A stretch of 64,000 nucleotides of DNA from Apodemus sylvaticus (taxonomy: Eukaryota > Chordata > Mammalia > Rodentia > Muridae). A program made the translations under genes and the position numbers. Of the stretch, positions 34,487 to 47,261 are shown piece by piece. Location of the stretch: NCBI RefSeq assembly GCF_947179515.1, contig NC_067495.1:139344596-139408595 (forward strand), read 5' to 3'. Numbering within the stretch: the stretch's first letter is position 1; each line of letters starts with the position of its first letter. Under the pieces are notes generated by a model that saw only the letters and a program-made list of their open reading frames with translations, did no database searches and was not told the DNA's origin.

Positions 34487-35020
34487 TAATAAATACTGGC
34501 CCCTAAGATTTGTTTGCCTCAGGGAAGAGAAAATCCCCATGTACACCAAATAATACAATGTAAACCTTGCTCCTTAATTTAAAAGTATTAGTTGTATAAA
34601 GATGTCTACATTATAGTTGGGAAGAAGTGAGCCTTTGGGTTCTGTGGTATGGAGTATGAGAAGGCACATTGAGAGAAAAAGAGAAAGGGGTGGGGGAAGG
34701 AAGGTGGTTGGAAGGGAGGGAGGAGAAGTAAGAGGAGGAGGAAATGGAGAAGACACCATACAGTAAGGGATCATGGAGAACTGGTCACGAGAGCTAGCCA
34801 ATCAGAGTAAGAGCAGCCCAGAGAAAACATAACAAGTTATATCTCAGTGTTATTGATAGGAATGTAGAACAAAATAATGAACAGGGTGAATATCAACATA
34901 GCTCCAGTGCTATTAAAGCTTATTAAAAATACAAAAGTTTGGGGTCTTTTATCTGTGAACTAAATTATTAATGGTAGGATAGAAACTCCAGATTAATATT
35001 TTCCACAACTAGTATGGTTT
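34487..35020. mobile_element. Unassigned ~530-bp insertion in the old L1
   Basis: The host ORF2 stops near TTTACCAGTCTCTATG (34486) and resumes at GTCAGGTAACTATGGCCTC (about 35025). The insert begins TGTTGTAATAATAAATACTGG. It contains a purine block (34672-34745), AGCTAGCCAATCAGAGTAAG (34791-34810) and CAAGTTATATCTCAGTG. No coding capacity. It resembles a rodent RMER/LTR-like medium-frequency repeat, but I cannot name it with confidence. Confidence 0.45.
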
Positions 35021-35743
35021 GTGTGTCAGGTAACTATGGCCTCAAAAAATAAGTTTGGTAATGTTCTTTCTTTTTCTATTTTGTGAAAAAGTTGGAAGAA
35101 TAATGGCATTAGCCCATCTTTGAATGTTGAGTGGAATTCTGCTCTAAAACTATCTGGTCCTGTGCAGTTTTGTTTGTTTGTTTGCTTGCTTCCGTGTTTT
35201 GTTTTGTGTTTTGTGTTTGTTTGTTTGTTTGTTTTTGCATTGGTTTTGGTGGGGAGACTTTTAATGACTGTTTCTATTTTCTAAGGGGTTATGTGACTAT
35301 TTAAATAGTTTGCTTGATCTTGGTTTAAACTTGATCAAAGTGGTATCTGTTGTATCTGTCTAGAAAAGTCATCCATTTTGTTTAGATTTTCTAGTTTGGT
35401 GGAGTACAGGTCTTTGAAAAGAGATCTAATTATTTTTGAAATTTTCTCAATGTCTGTTGTTTTGTCTGCCTTTTCTTTTCTGATATTATTAATCAGGATA
35501 TGGTCATTACACTTTTTACTTGGTTGGGCTAAGTCCTTGTCTGTCTTAATGATTTTCTAAAAGAGCCTTCTAAAAGAACCCTTTTTTGATTGTGTTATGT
35601 TTTGTTTTTCTTTGTATTGTTTCTAACTAATTAATTTCAGCCTTGAGTGTGATTATTTCCTGCCATCTACTCCTCTTGGGTGTGTTTGCTTATTTATGTT
35701 CTAGAGTTTTCAGGTGTGCTGCAAGTTGCTAGTATGAATTATA

Positions 35744-36855
35744 TCCAATTTATGTTTTTTATTTGATATATTTTTATTTACATTTCAAATGATTTCCCCT
35801 TTTCTAGCCCCCCACTCCCCAAAAGTCCCATAAGTCCCCTTCTCTCCCCCTGTCCTCCCACCCACCCCTTCCCACTTCCCTGTTCTGGTTTTGCCGAATA
35901 CTGCTTCACTGAGTCTTTCCAGAACAAGGGGCCACTCCTCCTTTCTTCTTGTACCTCATTTGATGTGTGGATTATGTTTTGGGTATTCCAGTTTTCTAGG
36001 TTAGTATCCACTTATTAGTGAGTGCATACCATGATTGATCTTTTGAGTCTGGGTTACCTCACTTAGTATGATGTTCTCTAGCTCCATCCATTTGCCTAAG
36101 AATTTAATGAATTCATTGTTTCTAATGGCTGAATAGTACTCCACTGTGTAGATATACCACATTTTTTGCATCCACTCTTCTGTTGAGGGATACCTGGGTT
36201 CTTTCGAGCTTCTGGCAATTATAAATAGGGCTGCTATGAACATAGTAGAGCATGTATCCTTATTACATGCTGGGGAATCTTCTGGGTATATGCCCAGGAG
36301 TGGTATAGCAGGATCTTTTGGAAGTGAGGTGCCCAGTTTTTGGAGGAACTGCCAGACTGATTTCCAGAGTGGTTGTACCAATTTGCAACCCCACCAGCAG
36401 TGGAGGAGTGTTCCTCTTTCTCCACATCCTTGCCAACAGCTGCTGTCTCCTGAGTTTTTAATCTTAGCCATTCTGACTGGTGTAAGGTGAAATCTCAGGG
36501 TTGTTTTGGTTTGCGTTTCAAACTCAAAGAAAAAAACCACATGGTCATTTCATTGGATGCTGAAAAAGCATTTGACAATATTCAGCATCCTTTCATGCTT
36601 AAAGTCTTGGAAAGAACAGGAATTCAAGGCCCATACCTAAACATAGTAAAAGCAATATACAGCAAACCAGTAGCCAGCATCAAATTAAATGGAGAGAAAC
36701 TTGAAGCAATCCCACTAAAATCAGGGACTAGACAGGGCTGCCCCCTTTCTCCTTATCTTTTCAATATTGTACTTGAGGTACTAGCTCAGGCAATTCGACA
36801 ACATAAGGAGGTTAAAGGGATACAAATTGGAAAGGAAGACGTCTCTCCAATTTAT
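35744..36855 (-). mobile_element. Nested L1 with 5' inversion and TSD
   Basis: TSD TCCAATTTAT occurs at 35744-35753 and 36846-36855. The minus part (35754-36519) has tail, rat 3'UTR, and ORF2 C-terminus (stop at 36001-36003) including CWQGCGERGTLLHCWWGC. The plus part (36520-36845) has the inverted RT segment (ISLDAEKAFDNIQHPF, SGTRQGCPLSPYLFNIV). About 1.2 kb of ORF2 between the two segments, including the FADD stretch, is missing. Both halves keep open frames, so the insertion is fairly young. It sits in an old L1. Confidence 0.93.
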
Positions 36856-37041
36856 TAATTAAGGGAGTTAGTACTACAAATGTTCCTCTTAGTACTGTGT
36901 TCATTGTGTCTCATGAGTTTGGGTATGTTTTACCTTCATATTCATTGAATTCTAGAAAGTGTTTGATTTCTTTATTTCTTCTTTGACCCAGTAGTCACCG
37001 AGTATACACTTGTTCCATGTCCATGAGATTATAGGCAATCT

Positions 37042-37580
37042 GGTATTTCTTTTTTTTTTTATTCGATATATTTTTTATTTACATTTCAAATGATTTCCCC
37101 ACTCCCAAAGAGTCCCGTAAGCCCCCTTCTCTCCCCCTGTCCTCCCACCCACCCCTTCCCACTTCCCCGTTCTGGTTTTGCTGAATACTGCTTCATTGAG
37201 TCTTTCCAGAACAAGGGGCCACTCTTCCTTTCTTCTTGTACCTCATTTGATGTGTGGATTATGTTTTGGGTAATCTAGGTTTCTAGGTTAATATCCACTT
37301 ATTAGTGAGTGCATACCATGATTCACCTTTTGAGTCTGGGTTACCTCACTCAGTATGATGTTCTCTAGCTCCATCCATTTACCTAAGAATTTCATGAATT
37401 CGTTGTTTCTAATGGCTGAATAGTACTCCATTGTGTAGATATACCACATTTTTTGCATCCACTCTTCTGTTGAGGGATACCTGGGTTCTTTCCAACACCT
37501 GGCAATTATAAACAGGGCTGCTATGAACATAGTAGAGCATGTATCCTTATTACATGGTGGGGAATCCTCTGGGTATTTCT
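37042..37580 (-). mobile_element. Nested rat L1 3' end with TSD
   Basis: GGTATTTCT at 37042-37050 and 37572-37580 flanks a minus-strand rat L1 3' end. It has poly(T) 37051-37060, 3'UTR, and ORF2 C-terminus with stop at 37288-37290 and 80 open codons. The 5' break at GGGTAT shares bases with the TSD, so a few bases of microhomology were probably used in closing. The host ORF2 continues on both sides. Confidence 0.9.
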
Positions 37581-38263
37581 ATTGTTGTTAACGTGCAGCT
37601 TTAATTCGGGGTGATCTGATAAAATATATAGGGTTAAGGCTTGTGAATGAGTGTATGGGCAATTTTGAAGAAGGTTCCATGAGGTGCTGAGAAGAAAGTC
37701 TATTTGATGTTTTAGGGAAATGATATGTAGATATGTGTTAAGCCAATTTTATCATAATAATAATTAATTTAATTGTTCTGTTGGTTTTCAGTTTCAATGA
37801 CCTGTCCATTTCCGGAGTGTTGCATTTGCTCACTACTAATATCTGGGGTTAAATGCGTGATTTGAGCTTTAGAAATGTTTCTTTTACAACTGTCAGTGCC
37901 CTTGTGTTTAGGGCATAGATGTTGAGAACTGAGACAACAACTTGGAAGATTTTTCATTTGATGAGTGTACATATACTTCTCCATCCCTTTTGATTACTTT
38001 TAGTTGAAACTCTATTTTATTTGACATTAGAATGGCTACTCCACCTTGTTTCTTGGGTCTGTTTGCTTAGAACACCTTTTGCTAACCCATTACTCTGAGG
38101 TAGTGTCTATCTTTTTTGTTGAGGTGTTTTTCTTGTATGCAGCAGAACAATGGATCTTCTTTATGCATCCACTGTGTTAGCCTGTGTCATTTTATTGGTG
38201 AATTGGCTCATTGATTTTGAGAGATATTAATGAACAAGAATTGTTATTTCCTGTTATTTTAAT

Positions 38264-38267
38264 TGTG

Positions 38268-38300
<33 letters not shown>

Positions 38301-38301
38301 T
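38264..38301. repeat. (GT)n microsatellite inside old L1
   Basis: GT units with one TTT interruption, located near the ORF2/ORF1 boundary of the host L1. Confidence 0.93.
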
Positions 38302-38379
38302 TCTCTTCTCTTTTTTGTGTTGCAGTGAAATTAATTTCTTTTATTTTCTTAGGTGTAGTTTCTTACCATGTTTTAGAGT

Positions 38380-39435
38380 TTTCCTTCTAGTATCCTCTGC
38401 AGGCCTTCATTAGTGGAAAGATATTGTTTAAATTTTGTTTTGTTATGGACTATATTGGTCTCTCCATCTGATGATTGCAAGTTTTGTCAGGTATAGTAAT
38501 ATGATCTGACATCTGTTGTCTCTTAAGGTCTATAATACATCTTTCCAGCCCTTCTGGCTTTTCAAGTCTCTTGTAAAGTCAGGTGTAATTTTGATCGGTT
38601 TGCCTTTATATGTAAGTTGACCTTTCCCCCTTTATTCCTTGTAGCTTTTAATATTATTTCTTTGTTATGTACATTTAGTGTTTTGAGTATTATGTGGTGA
38701 GAGAATTTTCTTTCCTGGTTCAATCTATTTGCTTCTCTTTAAGCCTCTTTCATGTTTATAGTCATCCCTTTCTCTAGGTTAGGAATGCTTTTGTCTCTCA
38801 TTTTGTTGAAGATAATTTCTGGGTCTTGGACTTGGATATCTTCTATTTTTCCTATTCATATTATTCTTATTTTGATCTTTTCATGGTGTCTCAAATTTCC
38901 TGGATATTTTGTGTTAGCTACTTTTTTAGATTTGGCATTTTGTTTGACCTATATATCAATTTCTTCTATTTTATCTTCTATTCTTGTGATTCTCTCTCCC
39001 ATTGTTTTTATTCTGGTGTTGATTATTGCTTCTAGAGTTTCTGTTTTCTTTCTTATGTTTTTAATGTTTAGGGTTGCCTCTGTTTCTGCTTTCTTTTTTG
39101 ATTGTATTTTCATTTTAAGGTCCTGAACAATTTTATTCATTTTATTTACCTTTTTATTGTATTTTTCTATTTTTCTTTATATTTATTCATTTACCCTTTA
39201 AAGGCTCCTACCCGTTTGATTCTATTTTTTACTGTATTTCTTTAAGGACTTTATTTATTTTCTCTTTAAAGTTCTCCATTATCTTCATAAGATTAGATTT
39301 GTGGTAATTGTCTTGCTCTTCAAATGTGTTCGGATATTGAGGAATTGCTGTGCTAGGAGAGCAGGGTCTCTGCTCTCCTAATGGTATCATATTTCACTGG
39401 CATTTGCTGATTGTGTTCTTTCACTGTCATTTAGC
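38380..39435 (-). pseudogene. L1 ORF1 pseudogene, old copy
   Basis: Reading the minus strand from about 39435, the order matches ORF1: N-terminal region, then coiled-coil with K/E-rich residues (open for 63 codons at 38949-39140), then RNA-binding region. Landmark complements TTTAGATTTGGCATTTTG and CTATATTGGTCTCTCCATCTG also occur in the 12.7-13.3 kb copy. There are many stops, so no product. The 124-codon frame on the + strand is a shadow. Confidence 0.65.
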
Positions 39436-39545
39436 CATTTGTTTGTCTCTGGTTTTGGCTTGTCTGGTGGTCCCTGGTGGTAGCAGGGTTGCTACAACCT
39501 TGCTCCAACTTTTGGATACTTGCCCCCACTAATGAAATGTTTCCT

Positions 39546-42400
39546 CAACAGTAAATTATTCTCAGCTCTTTAGACAGTCAGCATAGATTTTCTAGATATT
39601 TCTGAACAACTGCTGCTTAAATTAGTACAAAATTTTTGTATCCCTGATGGATTAATCTAATAGGAAGTATTGCAGTGAGATAGATGGAGTGGTACTTCCA
39701 AATACCCTTAGATAAAGATTTAGGCTAGTAGAGTAAGATCTCAAGCACTCATCAGATAATGTCCTTTGCATTCAGATATTCTGGACTAGCAGTATGCCGT
39801 ACTTTTTCATTTCTACTACATCTGGGTGGTGGCAGCATTCAAGAGCCAGCCAAGAGCCAAAGAAACAAGAAGGGCATTAGAGATAGTGTACAGTGTAGCT
39901 AAAATATAATAATCAGTAGATTAGGCATATTTTCAAAGATGGTCTTATTTATCTTGCTTATATCTTCTTATGATGACAAATACAAATAAATTTTAATTCT
40001 AGAATATATACATATACAGGGATTTATTGCTACAGAATATAAGTAGTGTATGGATTGTATCAGATTATGGAGGTCATTATAATTTTGATGAATGACTAGC
40101 ATGTCCTTATGTATGTTATTATGCCACAGTTTTTCCCAAATCTTTCCCATGGAATAACTGCAATCAACATTTTCATTTCTCCTTGTTATTTATGATTTGG
40201 TTTCATTATAATAATATCTTTCTTTGCAATCAAAAGTAAAGAGATGCTATTGTTGAGAAGGATACAGCAGAAGAAGGATGGCCAACTTGGAATGAGAAAT
40301 AAAATTAATTGCATAAAAGTATGAAACTCTCAAGAAATAGCACATAGAAGATAGGCTTTACATTTTTTTATTCCTACATAAATACATAAGATACTATGAA
40401 AACAGACCAGCTTCATTCATACTGAGAAGGAAACCTTACCTTGTCATTCCCCTCAAAATATTTTTCTTTGACTTAAAAATTCAGAGGGCAATACTGAAAA
40501 AAAATGTGATGAGCAAATCTATGTGCACAGATACTTGTTTTTGGTGAGAAATTATCCTTTTAAATAAAACAAATTTTTGAAGAAAACTACGACCAATTGG
40601 TTGGTATGCAAAATATATGTATTGAGACCCAAGAAAATCCATGTGGGTTTCACCAGTGAGCAATAATCATCTCTTTCAAGAACACCAGGAAAAAAATTGA
40701 CTTCAAAAGGCATACATGGATGACTATGAATATACTTCTTGATTAATTCATGAAAATTAGCTATTGAAGCTTTGAAGCTTATCTTGCATTTAGATGAAGT
40801 ATCCCTGAGTCAAATTCTTTGTTCATATCTCATTTTGATCCTTGATTTAGAGTAATCAGCTTGTTTTTAATAGGAAATGACCACTTTCATTATGACACAG
40901 GAAATATTGAATCTGTAATCTCAAATTTCTGAGCTTTAAAATATTATCTATACTAGAGCATAGCTAAGAAAGAGAAATAATTAACAATTATGGTCATCAA
41001 TTTATATTTTCTACTCAGGGAAAACAGCTTAAAGAAAAGCAGTATTTTCACACACTATTATAGAGAAGGGTGACATTATATGACTATATTCTCTATGTTT
41101 CAAATCGCTACAAGAAAGTGTTTTTTGTGGTTTCACCAAAATAAAAGTATAAATGTTTTAAGTCATTTGTTTCCTTGATTAAAATACATAGAATTATATA
41201 GATATAGGGAAACATCCTGTTGTAGCTCATAAGTATACAAAAATATATTTGCATTTATTATTTAAAATAAATTAAATTGAAACAAAAGGGATATATTAAT
41301 TCATTAATGTATACACAAATATTATATACGTTTATATTAATTTATCCAAAAACATGGTTTGTGTGTAGAAGCAGTATACTCTTCATTTCTAGACTCCTAC
41401 TGGATTTCTCTGAAGCATGGCCCAAACTGCCACCACTGCTAAATATTTTGTGTTTGCTTTTGTTTTCTTTTATTGTTTATTTTGATAAGGTGATTTGAGC
41501 TATAATGAGATGCATTTAAGTTATTACATTCAAGATGAGAATGCTTTCTTATGGATATGCACATGTTTTATGGTTTTTTTCAATGTCTTCATTTAGGTCA
41601 TGATATAGGTTTGTAAAATGTTAGTGTTTGTACTGGAGTCCTAGTAGCATGGAAGCCACTGAGCTAGGTGTCAAGAAGGAGCACATTAGCTTGCAGAAAG
41701 GATAATATGAATTTTTGAACTTCTCCAGACCAAAAAGCATATTTAACCAGAATGAAATTTTGCTCTGATGTTATACCTACTACCAGCAAATAACTGCAAG
41801 GTACTTTCAATTGGATTTCAATAAATAATTATTTTTTTCATTTGTTCTAAGCTGATATCTCCCATACATACTCAAAGAATGATGTAGAAGTTCATGAAGT
41901 ATTAGTATAATTATAATATTGAATTTATAATTGTGTTTCTCCATATCATAAATATAGTAAATATTAATTGTAAAATAGGAAAGTGTATTTATAGTTATCA
42001 ATAAGAAGTAACTCTTGAATTTTAGAATGTTTAGAAGGTTTCATTTGTAATATTCAAAAATATATATGCATGTAAAACAGATAATATACATTTTATTAAA
42101 ATGTTATACTTGCTTTCTGGGGGTATAGTACAAAATTTTGAGGATTTTTCATCCACATGGAGATACTTTCTGAATGACATCATGGTGAATATGTAGACTT
42201 GTGATGCTTATGAAGTATTTGGCTATCATAGTTTATCAATTCTGCTGTTTAATACTTGATATAGTTAAATTTGATATTATATACAATGTGATACTCAAGA
42301 ATATAGCAAATAAAAATCCTATATATTTCTGATTTTAATGTCAGTGTGATTTCGTAGACATTGAATTGTTTGACCACATGGCATAACAATTGAGAGTATT
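39546..42400. other. AT-rich intergenic sequence, nothing recognised
   Basis: 2.85 kb, one of the longest stretches without a recognised repeat. Open frames are short (60-73 codons). 39546-39920 could still be very old L1 5' sequence but I cannot show it. Confidence 0.5.
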
Positions 42401-42625
42401 GGGGCTAGAGAAGTTGCTCAGGTGTTAAAATCATGTATTATTCTTGTAGAGGACAAAGAGTTTAGCACCCAGCAACCACATAAGTAGCTCACAGCTGACT
42501 GTGATGAGAATCCAGATCCAGAAGATCTGACATAATTTTCATTCTTCAACTGGTCCTATACTCATATAAACATAACACCATACTCATGTATATATAATTA
42601 AAATAAAATAAATATTCAAAAATTG
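42401..42625 (+). mobile_element. B2/B3-family SINE
   Basis: Head GGGGCTAGAGAAGTTGCTCAG (tRNA-derived, A-box region). Then GTTTAGCACCCAGCAACCAC (B-box side), CTCACAGCTGACTGTGATGAG, GATCTGACATAATTTTC and a TTAAAATAAAATAAAT tail. About 225 bp, fairly complete but diverged, including an expanded middle. Mobilised by L1. Confidence 0.85.
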
Positions 42626-43180
42626 AGATGTTTATTACATATTCCAGTTTCTTTTCCATACATTTTTTTTCTGTAGATAGTGGGTTTTATAACTTGTCTT
42701 AACATTTTGGTGTCAAATTTGTTTTAAGCTCAGGGTTTCACATGATTTCCTAATGTTGTTGTACTAAGTCATTGTAGGCTCTCATGGCTTAAAGTTTAAG
42801 ATTTCCTGGGAATATTTGAATGTAATTTCTCTACTTTTACTTCTAACATGTTATAAAGTTCTGTTATAAAACATGATATAGCAGGGTTATATACTAAATA
42901 ATATACCTTTCTCCCTACTCCTTAATAATGGCTAATTAGTTACTTTGCATTCATATATGGAAAATTGGTCCAAGTGCTAAATTTAACTTTAAACTATATA
43001 TTCTTAATATCTGCTGCATAACTTGACTAATTACAGATCATCTTGTGTCTACATTTTGCTATTTGCTATGACAAGGTAGTATTTAAAGTCATTGGAATAT
43101 GAGAAGCATATTCAGATTCTAACATTTTGACACTTTTACTCTGTGAATTTTCTAATGCTTATTTCTAGAGCCAGAAAGCA
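42626..43180. other. Intergenic sequence, nothing recognised
   Basis: No repeat family or gene was recognised. Confidence 0.5.
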
Positions 43181-43256
43181 CACACACATACACACAAGCA
43201 CAACACACACACATGTATGCACATACACATGCACACACATGCAAACACACACACAT
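43181..43256. repeat. Imperfect (CA)n tract
   Basis: CACACA runs broken by AT, GC and TG steps (CACATGTATGCACATACAC and similar). It looks like an ageing microsatellite. Confidence 0.9.
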
Positions 43257-43915
43257 TTGCTATGCCAATAAAGTTTGCTTGTAATAATATTTTATTAACC
43301 AGTGCCCATTCAAGATGAGGAAACATGAAAAAAATCATGTATTATGTGTATTCCAGATGATTTCCCATGTACTATCTCACCCAAAAGATTCTCCTGCGAA
43401 GTCAAAATTTTTCCACAGTCCTCAGAGTAGAAAACTAAGACCATGGGTATTGGAAAGGATCTTGCCAGAGATACTCAAATACTAAGAAGAAAAGCATGCC
43501 TGACTTTTCATACTGAAATTTGATGTAGGGTTCCAAGATGCCTATGAAACCCTGACAGTAGTTTCTTCTTCTTTTCTTTTCTTTTTTTGGATACTTAAAT
43601 GTTTTTATTATATTTTAATATAATTATGATACAAGGACATTTTATAAAACTATATAATGTTCTTGGGCATAGCCCACCACACCCCCTAGAATTTTACTCA
43701 TCTTCCTCTCTCCCATGAGCACCTTTGATCCACACACACAATTTCCCTTCTACTTCCATGATGTGAAGCAAAATTCTTAATAAGAAACCACAGCTAATAA
43801 GGATGGACGGCTGATTAAAGCTCAGTGTTGTGAGGTTGCAATGTTGCAGATCCAGAAATAATAAATCTCAGGTCATCTTTAATTCTAATACTTATTTTTA
43901 TTTACTTAATTTTAA
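43257..43915. other. Intergenic sequence, unassigned
   Basis: No gene was recognised. 43565-43590 is pyrimidine-rich, and 43600-43760 has an L1-UTR-like look (AT-rich tail then C-rich block), but it is not diagnostic. Confidence 0.45.
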
Positions 43916-43919
43916 TTTA

Positions 43920-44525
43920 TTAAATTTTTCCTTTGACAAGTTCATACATGTATTTAGTTAATTATTTACTCTCTCCACTTACCCTCTTTCATGTCCTGCC
44001 CACTCCTGACACCCACCCTGTTCTCCTCACAAGCCCACTTTTATATTCATAGCTCTTTGCTTTGTTTTGTGACCTATTGGTTTTAAGTAACATTGACCGG
44101 ATGTCTATGAGCTAGCCACTGAAGTCTGACAGACTCGGCTCTCTATCTGGTACGTGATTGAAGACAGTGATTTTTGCTCTCTCAGAATCTATCAGTTGCT
44201 AATAGTCAACAAGAAAATTTGGATTTCACTATCCTTCCTTGATCCATGATTAGCTGTTAACAGGACAGTCTTAGTCAGGCCCTGTACCAGCAACCACGGC
44301 TATTGTGAATTTATATCCTCAATGTATGTCATGCCATATTGCAGTTCACATCCCATATTCTGGTGCTTGTGTGCTCCCTTCTTCCTCTTCTAAAATGTTC
44401 TCTGAGCCATAGAGGGGGATGTATAAACATCCTATTTAGGGCCAAGTACTCAACTGCCATTTATTCTAAGCATCTTGAGCAGTGGTGAGTCTCTGTAGGG
44501 ACCACCATTTATTGCAAAGGGAACC
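43920..44525 (-). mobile_element. Old L1 3'UTR (Lx-type)
   Basis: Antisense landmarks in order: CAAGTTCATACATGTATTTAG, GTTTTGTGACCTATTGG, GAAGACAGTGATTTTTGCTC, AATCTATCAGTTGCTAATAG, GTTCTCTGAGCCATAGAGG, ATTTATTCTAAGCATCTTG and GGTGAGTCTCTGTAGGGACC. This order is characteristic of a widespread old rodent L1 3'UTR as I remember it. About 600 bp, no ORF2. Confidence 0.7.
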
Positions 44526-44572
44526 TTCTGTAATTTAGCATGAAAGTGGTACTTGTATATAGATGCAAGGTT

Positions 44573-44668
44573 GGAGAATGGGTAGAGAGAAGAAGGCTTA
44601 TGGGACATATGGGGAGGGGGGAACTGGGAAAGGGAAAATCACTTGGAATGTAAACAAAGAATATAGAA
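44573..44668 (+). mobile_element. L1 3' end, second rat subfamily, ~95 bp
   Basis: GGTTGGAGAATGGGTAGAG, CATATGGGGAGGGGGGAACTG, then TTGGAATGTAAACAAAGAATATAG. The end matches the UTR end of the 22832 element (reverse complement) rather than the GAAATGTAAATAAATTATAT type. Its A-tail position is now occupied by the AT microsatellite. Confidence 0.75.
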
Positions 44669-45290
<622 letters not shown>

Positions 45291-45796
45291 CCACAACACA
45301 GAATTTCAATAACTAAATATGTTTTTTAACGGTTTCAAGAAACAATTTGGATAGGATATGAAAAATTCTAGAAAACAATGAAGCTTCATTATAAAAACTA
45401 ACATTTACAGATTCACAAATAATGATTATAAGTTTGATTTAAAATGTTATGTTTTAATATATGTGACTTTGTAACTCACCCTAATTATCCATCACTTTAC
45501 TTCTATTTCATTATTACATATTATAAATTTAAGATTATAATGAACTTCATACTTTTTATTTGTTTAGTCCTCTGGGCAATACTTCTGCATACCTATTTTC
45601 TTATCTTACACTTTGATAAGCATGTCCCCTATTCTCCAATATTCCCACAATCTCTATATTTGTGAGCTCAATTTTTTGCTTCCATATGTGTGATTATATA
45701 ATATTTTGTCTGCCTTATCTTATGTATCATAATGCTTTCTGGAACCATTCGTATTATCACATATAACAGTCATTTTCCTTTATATTTCTTTATACA
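45291..45796. other. AT-rich intergenic sequence, nothing recognised
   Basis: No repeat family or gene was recognised. Confidence 0.45.
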
Positions 45797-45991
45797 TGTC
45801 TTAGTTTTATAGCAAACTGTAACAAACACCATGACCAAATACAATACAAGTTTGGAAGGAAAGGGTTTATTTGGCTTATATATCCAGATCATAGTCTATC
45901 ATTGAAGGGAGTCAGGACAAGAATTCAAATAGAGCAGTAACCAGGAGGAAGGAAATGATACAGAGACCATGGAGGGATGCTACTAGTAATT
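45797..45991 (+). repeat. Common rodent interspersed repeat, family unassigned
   Basis: AACAAACACCATGACCAAATAC, GGAAAGGGTTTATTTGGC, GGGAGTCAGGACAAGAATTC and CAGAGACCATGGAGGGATGC. This is a recognisable abundant rodent repeat; I do not know its correct family name. It is cut off by the microsatellite at 45992. Confidence 0.55.
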
Positions 45992-46107
<116 letters not shown>

Positions 46108-46248
46108 TTTAAATTAGAAGATAGTTTGTCCTTTAGTTTTTCTGACAAAATTCCATACTATTTTCTATAATTTACAACTGCCCCAGTTGCCAGTTTGTTA
46201 TACCCCTATATGAACAATACATGTACAAAGATTCTTTTGCTTTTCGTC

Positions 46249-46818
46249 TTTTTTTTTATTGGCTATTTTATGTATTTAGATTTCAAATGTTATCATGATT
46301 TCCTGGTTTCCCTTTCGGATGCTCTCTCTCCCATATCCACTCTTCCTGATTCTTTAGGGATGCTATCCCCTCCACCCACCACCCAATCCCACCTTACTGC
46401 CCTTGCATTCCCCTACACTGGAGAACTGAGCCTTCATAGGACTAAGGGCTTCTCCTCCTATTGATGCCAGACGCCATCATTTGCTTCATATGCAGCTGGA
46501 GCCAGAGTTCCCCCCATGTGTACTCTTTGGTTGATGGTTTAGTCCCTGGGAGTTCTGGGGGTCTGGTTGGTTGATATTATTGTTCTTCCTATGGTGTTAC
46601 AAACTCCTTCAGCTCCTTCAGGACTTTCTCTAACTCTTCCATTGGGGACCTAGTGCTAAGTCCAATGGTTGGTTTCAAGCATTTGCCTTTGTATGTGTCA
46701 GGCTCTGGCAAAGTCTCTCAGGAGTGAGCTATAACAGGCTCCTGCCAGTAAGCATTTCTTAGTATCCACAATAGTGACTAGATTTGGTGTCTTTATATGG
46801 GATGAATCTCCAGGTGAC
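46249..46818 (-). mobile_element. L1 3'UTR, older subfamily
   Basis: T9 tail complement at 46250-46258, then TTTCAAATGTTATC, GTGTACTCTTTGGTTGATGG, GGTCTGGTTGGTTGATATT and GGATGAATCTCCAGGTGAC. Same subfamily and order as 3650-4287. Only UTR remains. The end at 46818 is abrupt and opposes + strand UTR-like sequence. Confidence 0.8.
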
Positions 46819-47225
46819 TTAAGGGAGGGAGAGGGTGTGAGAGACTTTGGAGAGGGAGGGGGAAAAAGGGGAAGCAGGAACAGGTATGAAAGAAGATGGG
46901 ATGATATACAGAAGGTGAGGAATTTGGCCAGAATTGTTTAGCAATGGGGGCTGGTTACCTGGGGGTAGCCATCAGTAAGTACCAGATTCTAGGAAAGAAA
47001 GAGGCTCCCAGGAAGCAACAGGGATGAGATTAGCTGAAATGACAAAGAGGATGGTGAAACTGAAGAGACCATATGCAGTGGTTAGGCAAGGCCCCTGGTT
47101 GTGCGATGGAACCACCTACTCATCTCCAAATTCTTAACCCAAAGGGTTTCTGTCTAAAGAAAATACTGAGACAAAGTGTGGAGTAGAGAATGAAGGAAAG
47201 GCCATCCAAATTTCCATTTCTTAAC
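46819..47225 (+). mobile_element. Old L1 3'UTR-like segment, opposite orientation
   Basis: A purine block (46819-46880) is followed by GGGGCTGGTTACCTGG, AAGGGTTTCTGTCTAAAG, AAAATACTGAGACAAAGTG and GGAAAGGCCATCCAAATTTCC. The last part matches a standard 3'UTR block (TCTAAAG..ACTGAGACAAA.G.GGAG). It is separate from the minus-strand UTR to its left; a head-to-head rearrangement is possible. Confidence 0.5.
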
Positions 47226-47261
47226 ACTATAACTGACATTGTCATCTTCTATTGATTTTTT

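Larger units (their letters stand above)
34086..39545 (-). mobile_element. Old L1 (ORF2 + ORF1 remnants) with three nested insertions
   Basis: Host minus-strand L1 pieces, in order: 34086-34486, 35021-35743, 36856-37041 and 37581-39545. Read from right to left they give 5'UTR/ORF1 start (about 39435), ORF1 body (38380-39435), ORF2 endonuclease and then the RT region. Landmarks are GGTGGATTACATTGATGG (34260), ATCTAATTATTTTTGAAA (35424) and GGGTATGTTTTACCTTC (36921). The pieces rejoin in order when the inserts at 34487-35020, 35754-36845 and 37051-37571 are removed. The copy is very diverged, with no 3'UTR visible at the left end. Confidence 0.75.

Noticed and set aside
36487..36858. Separate host gene encoding an RT-like protein on the + strand
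   Set aside because: It is the inverted 5' part of the L1 between the TCCAATTTAT duplications. The first codons read across the inversion junction.
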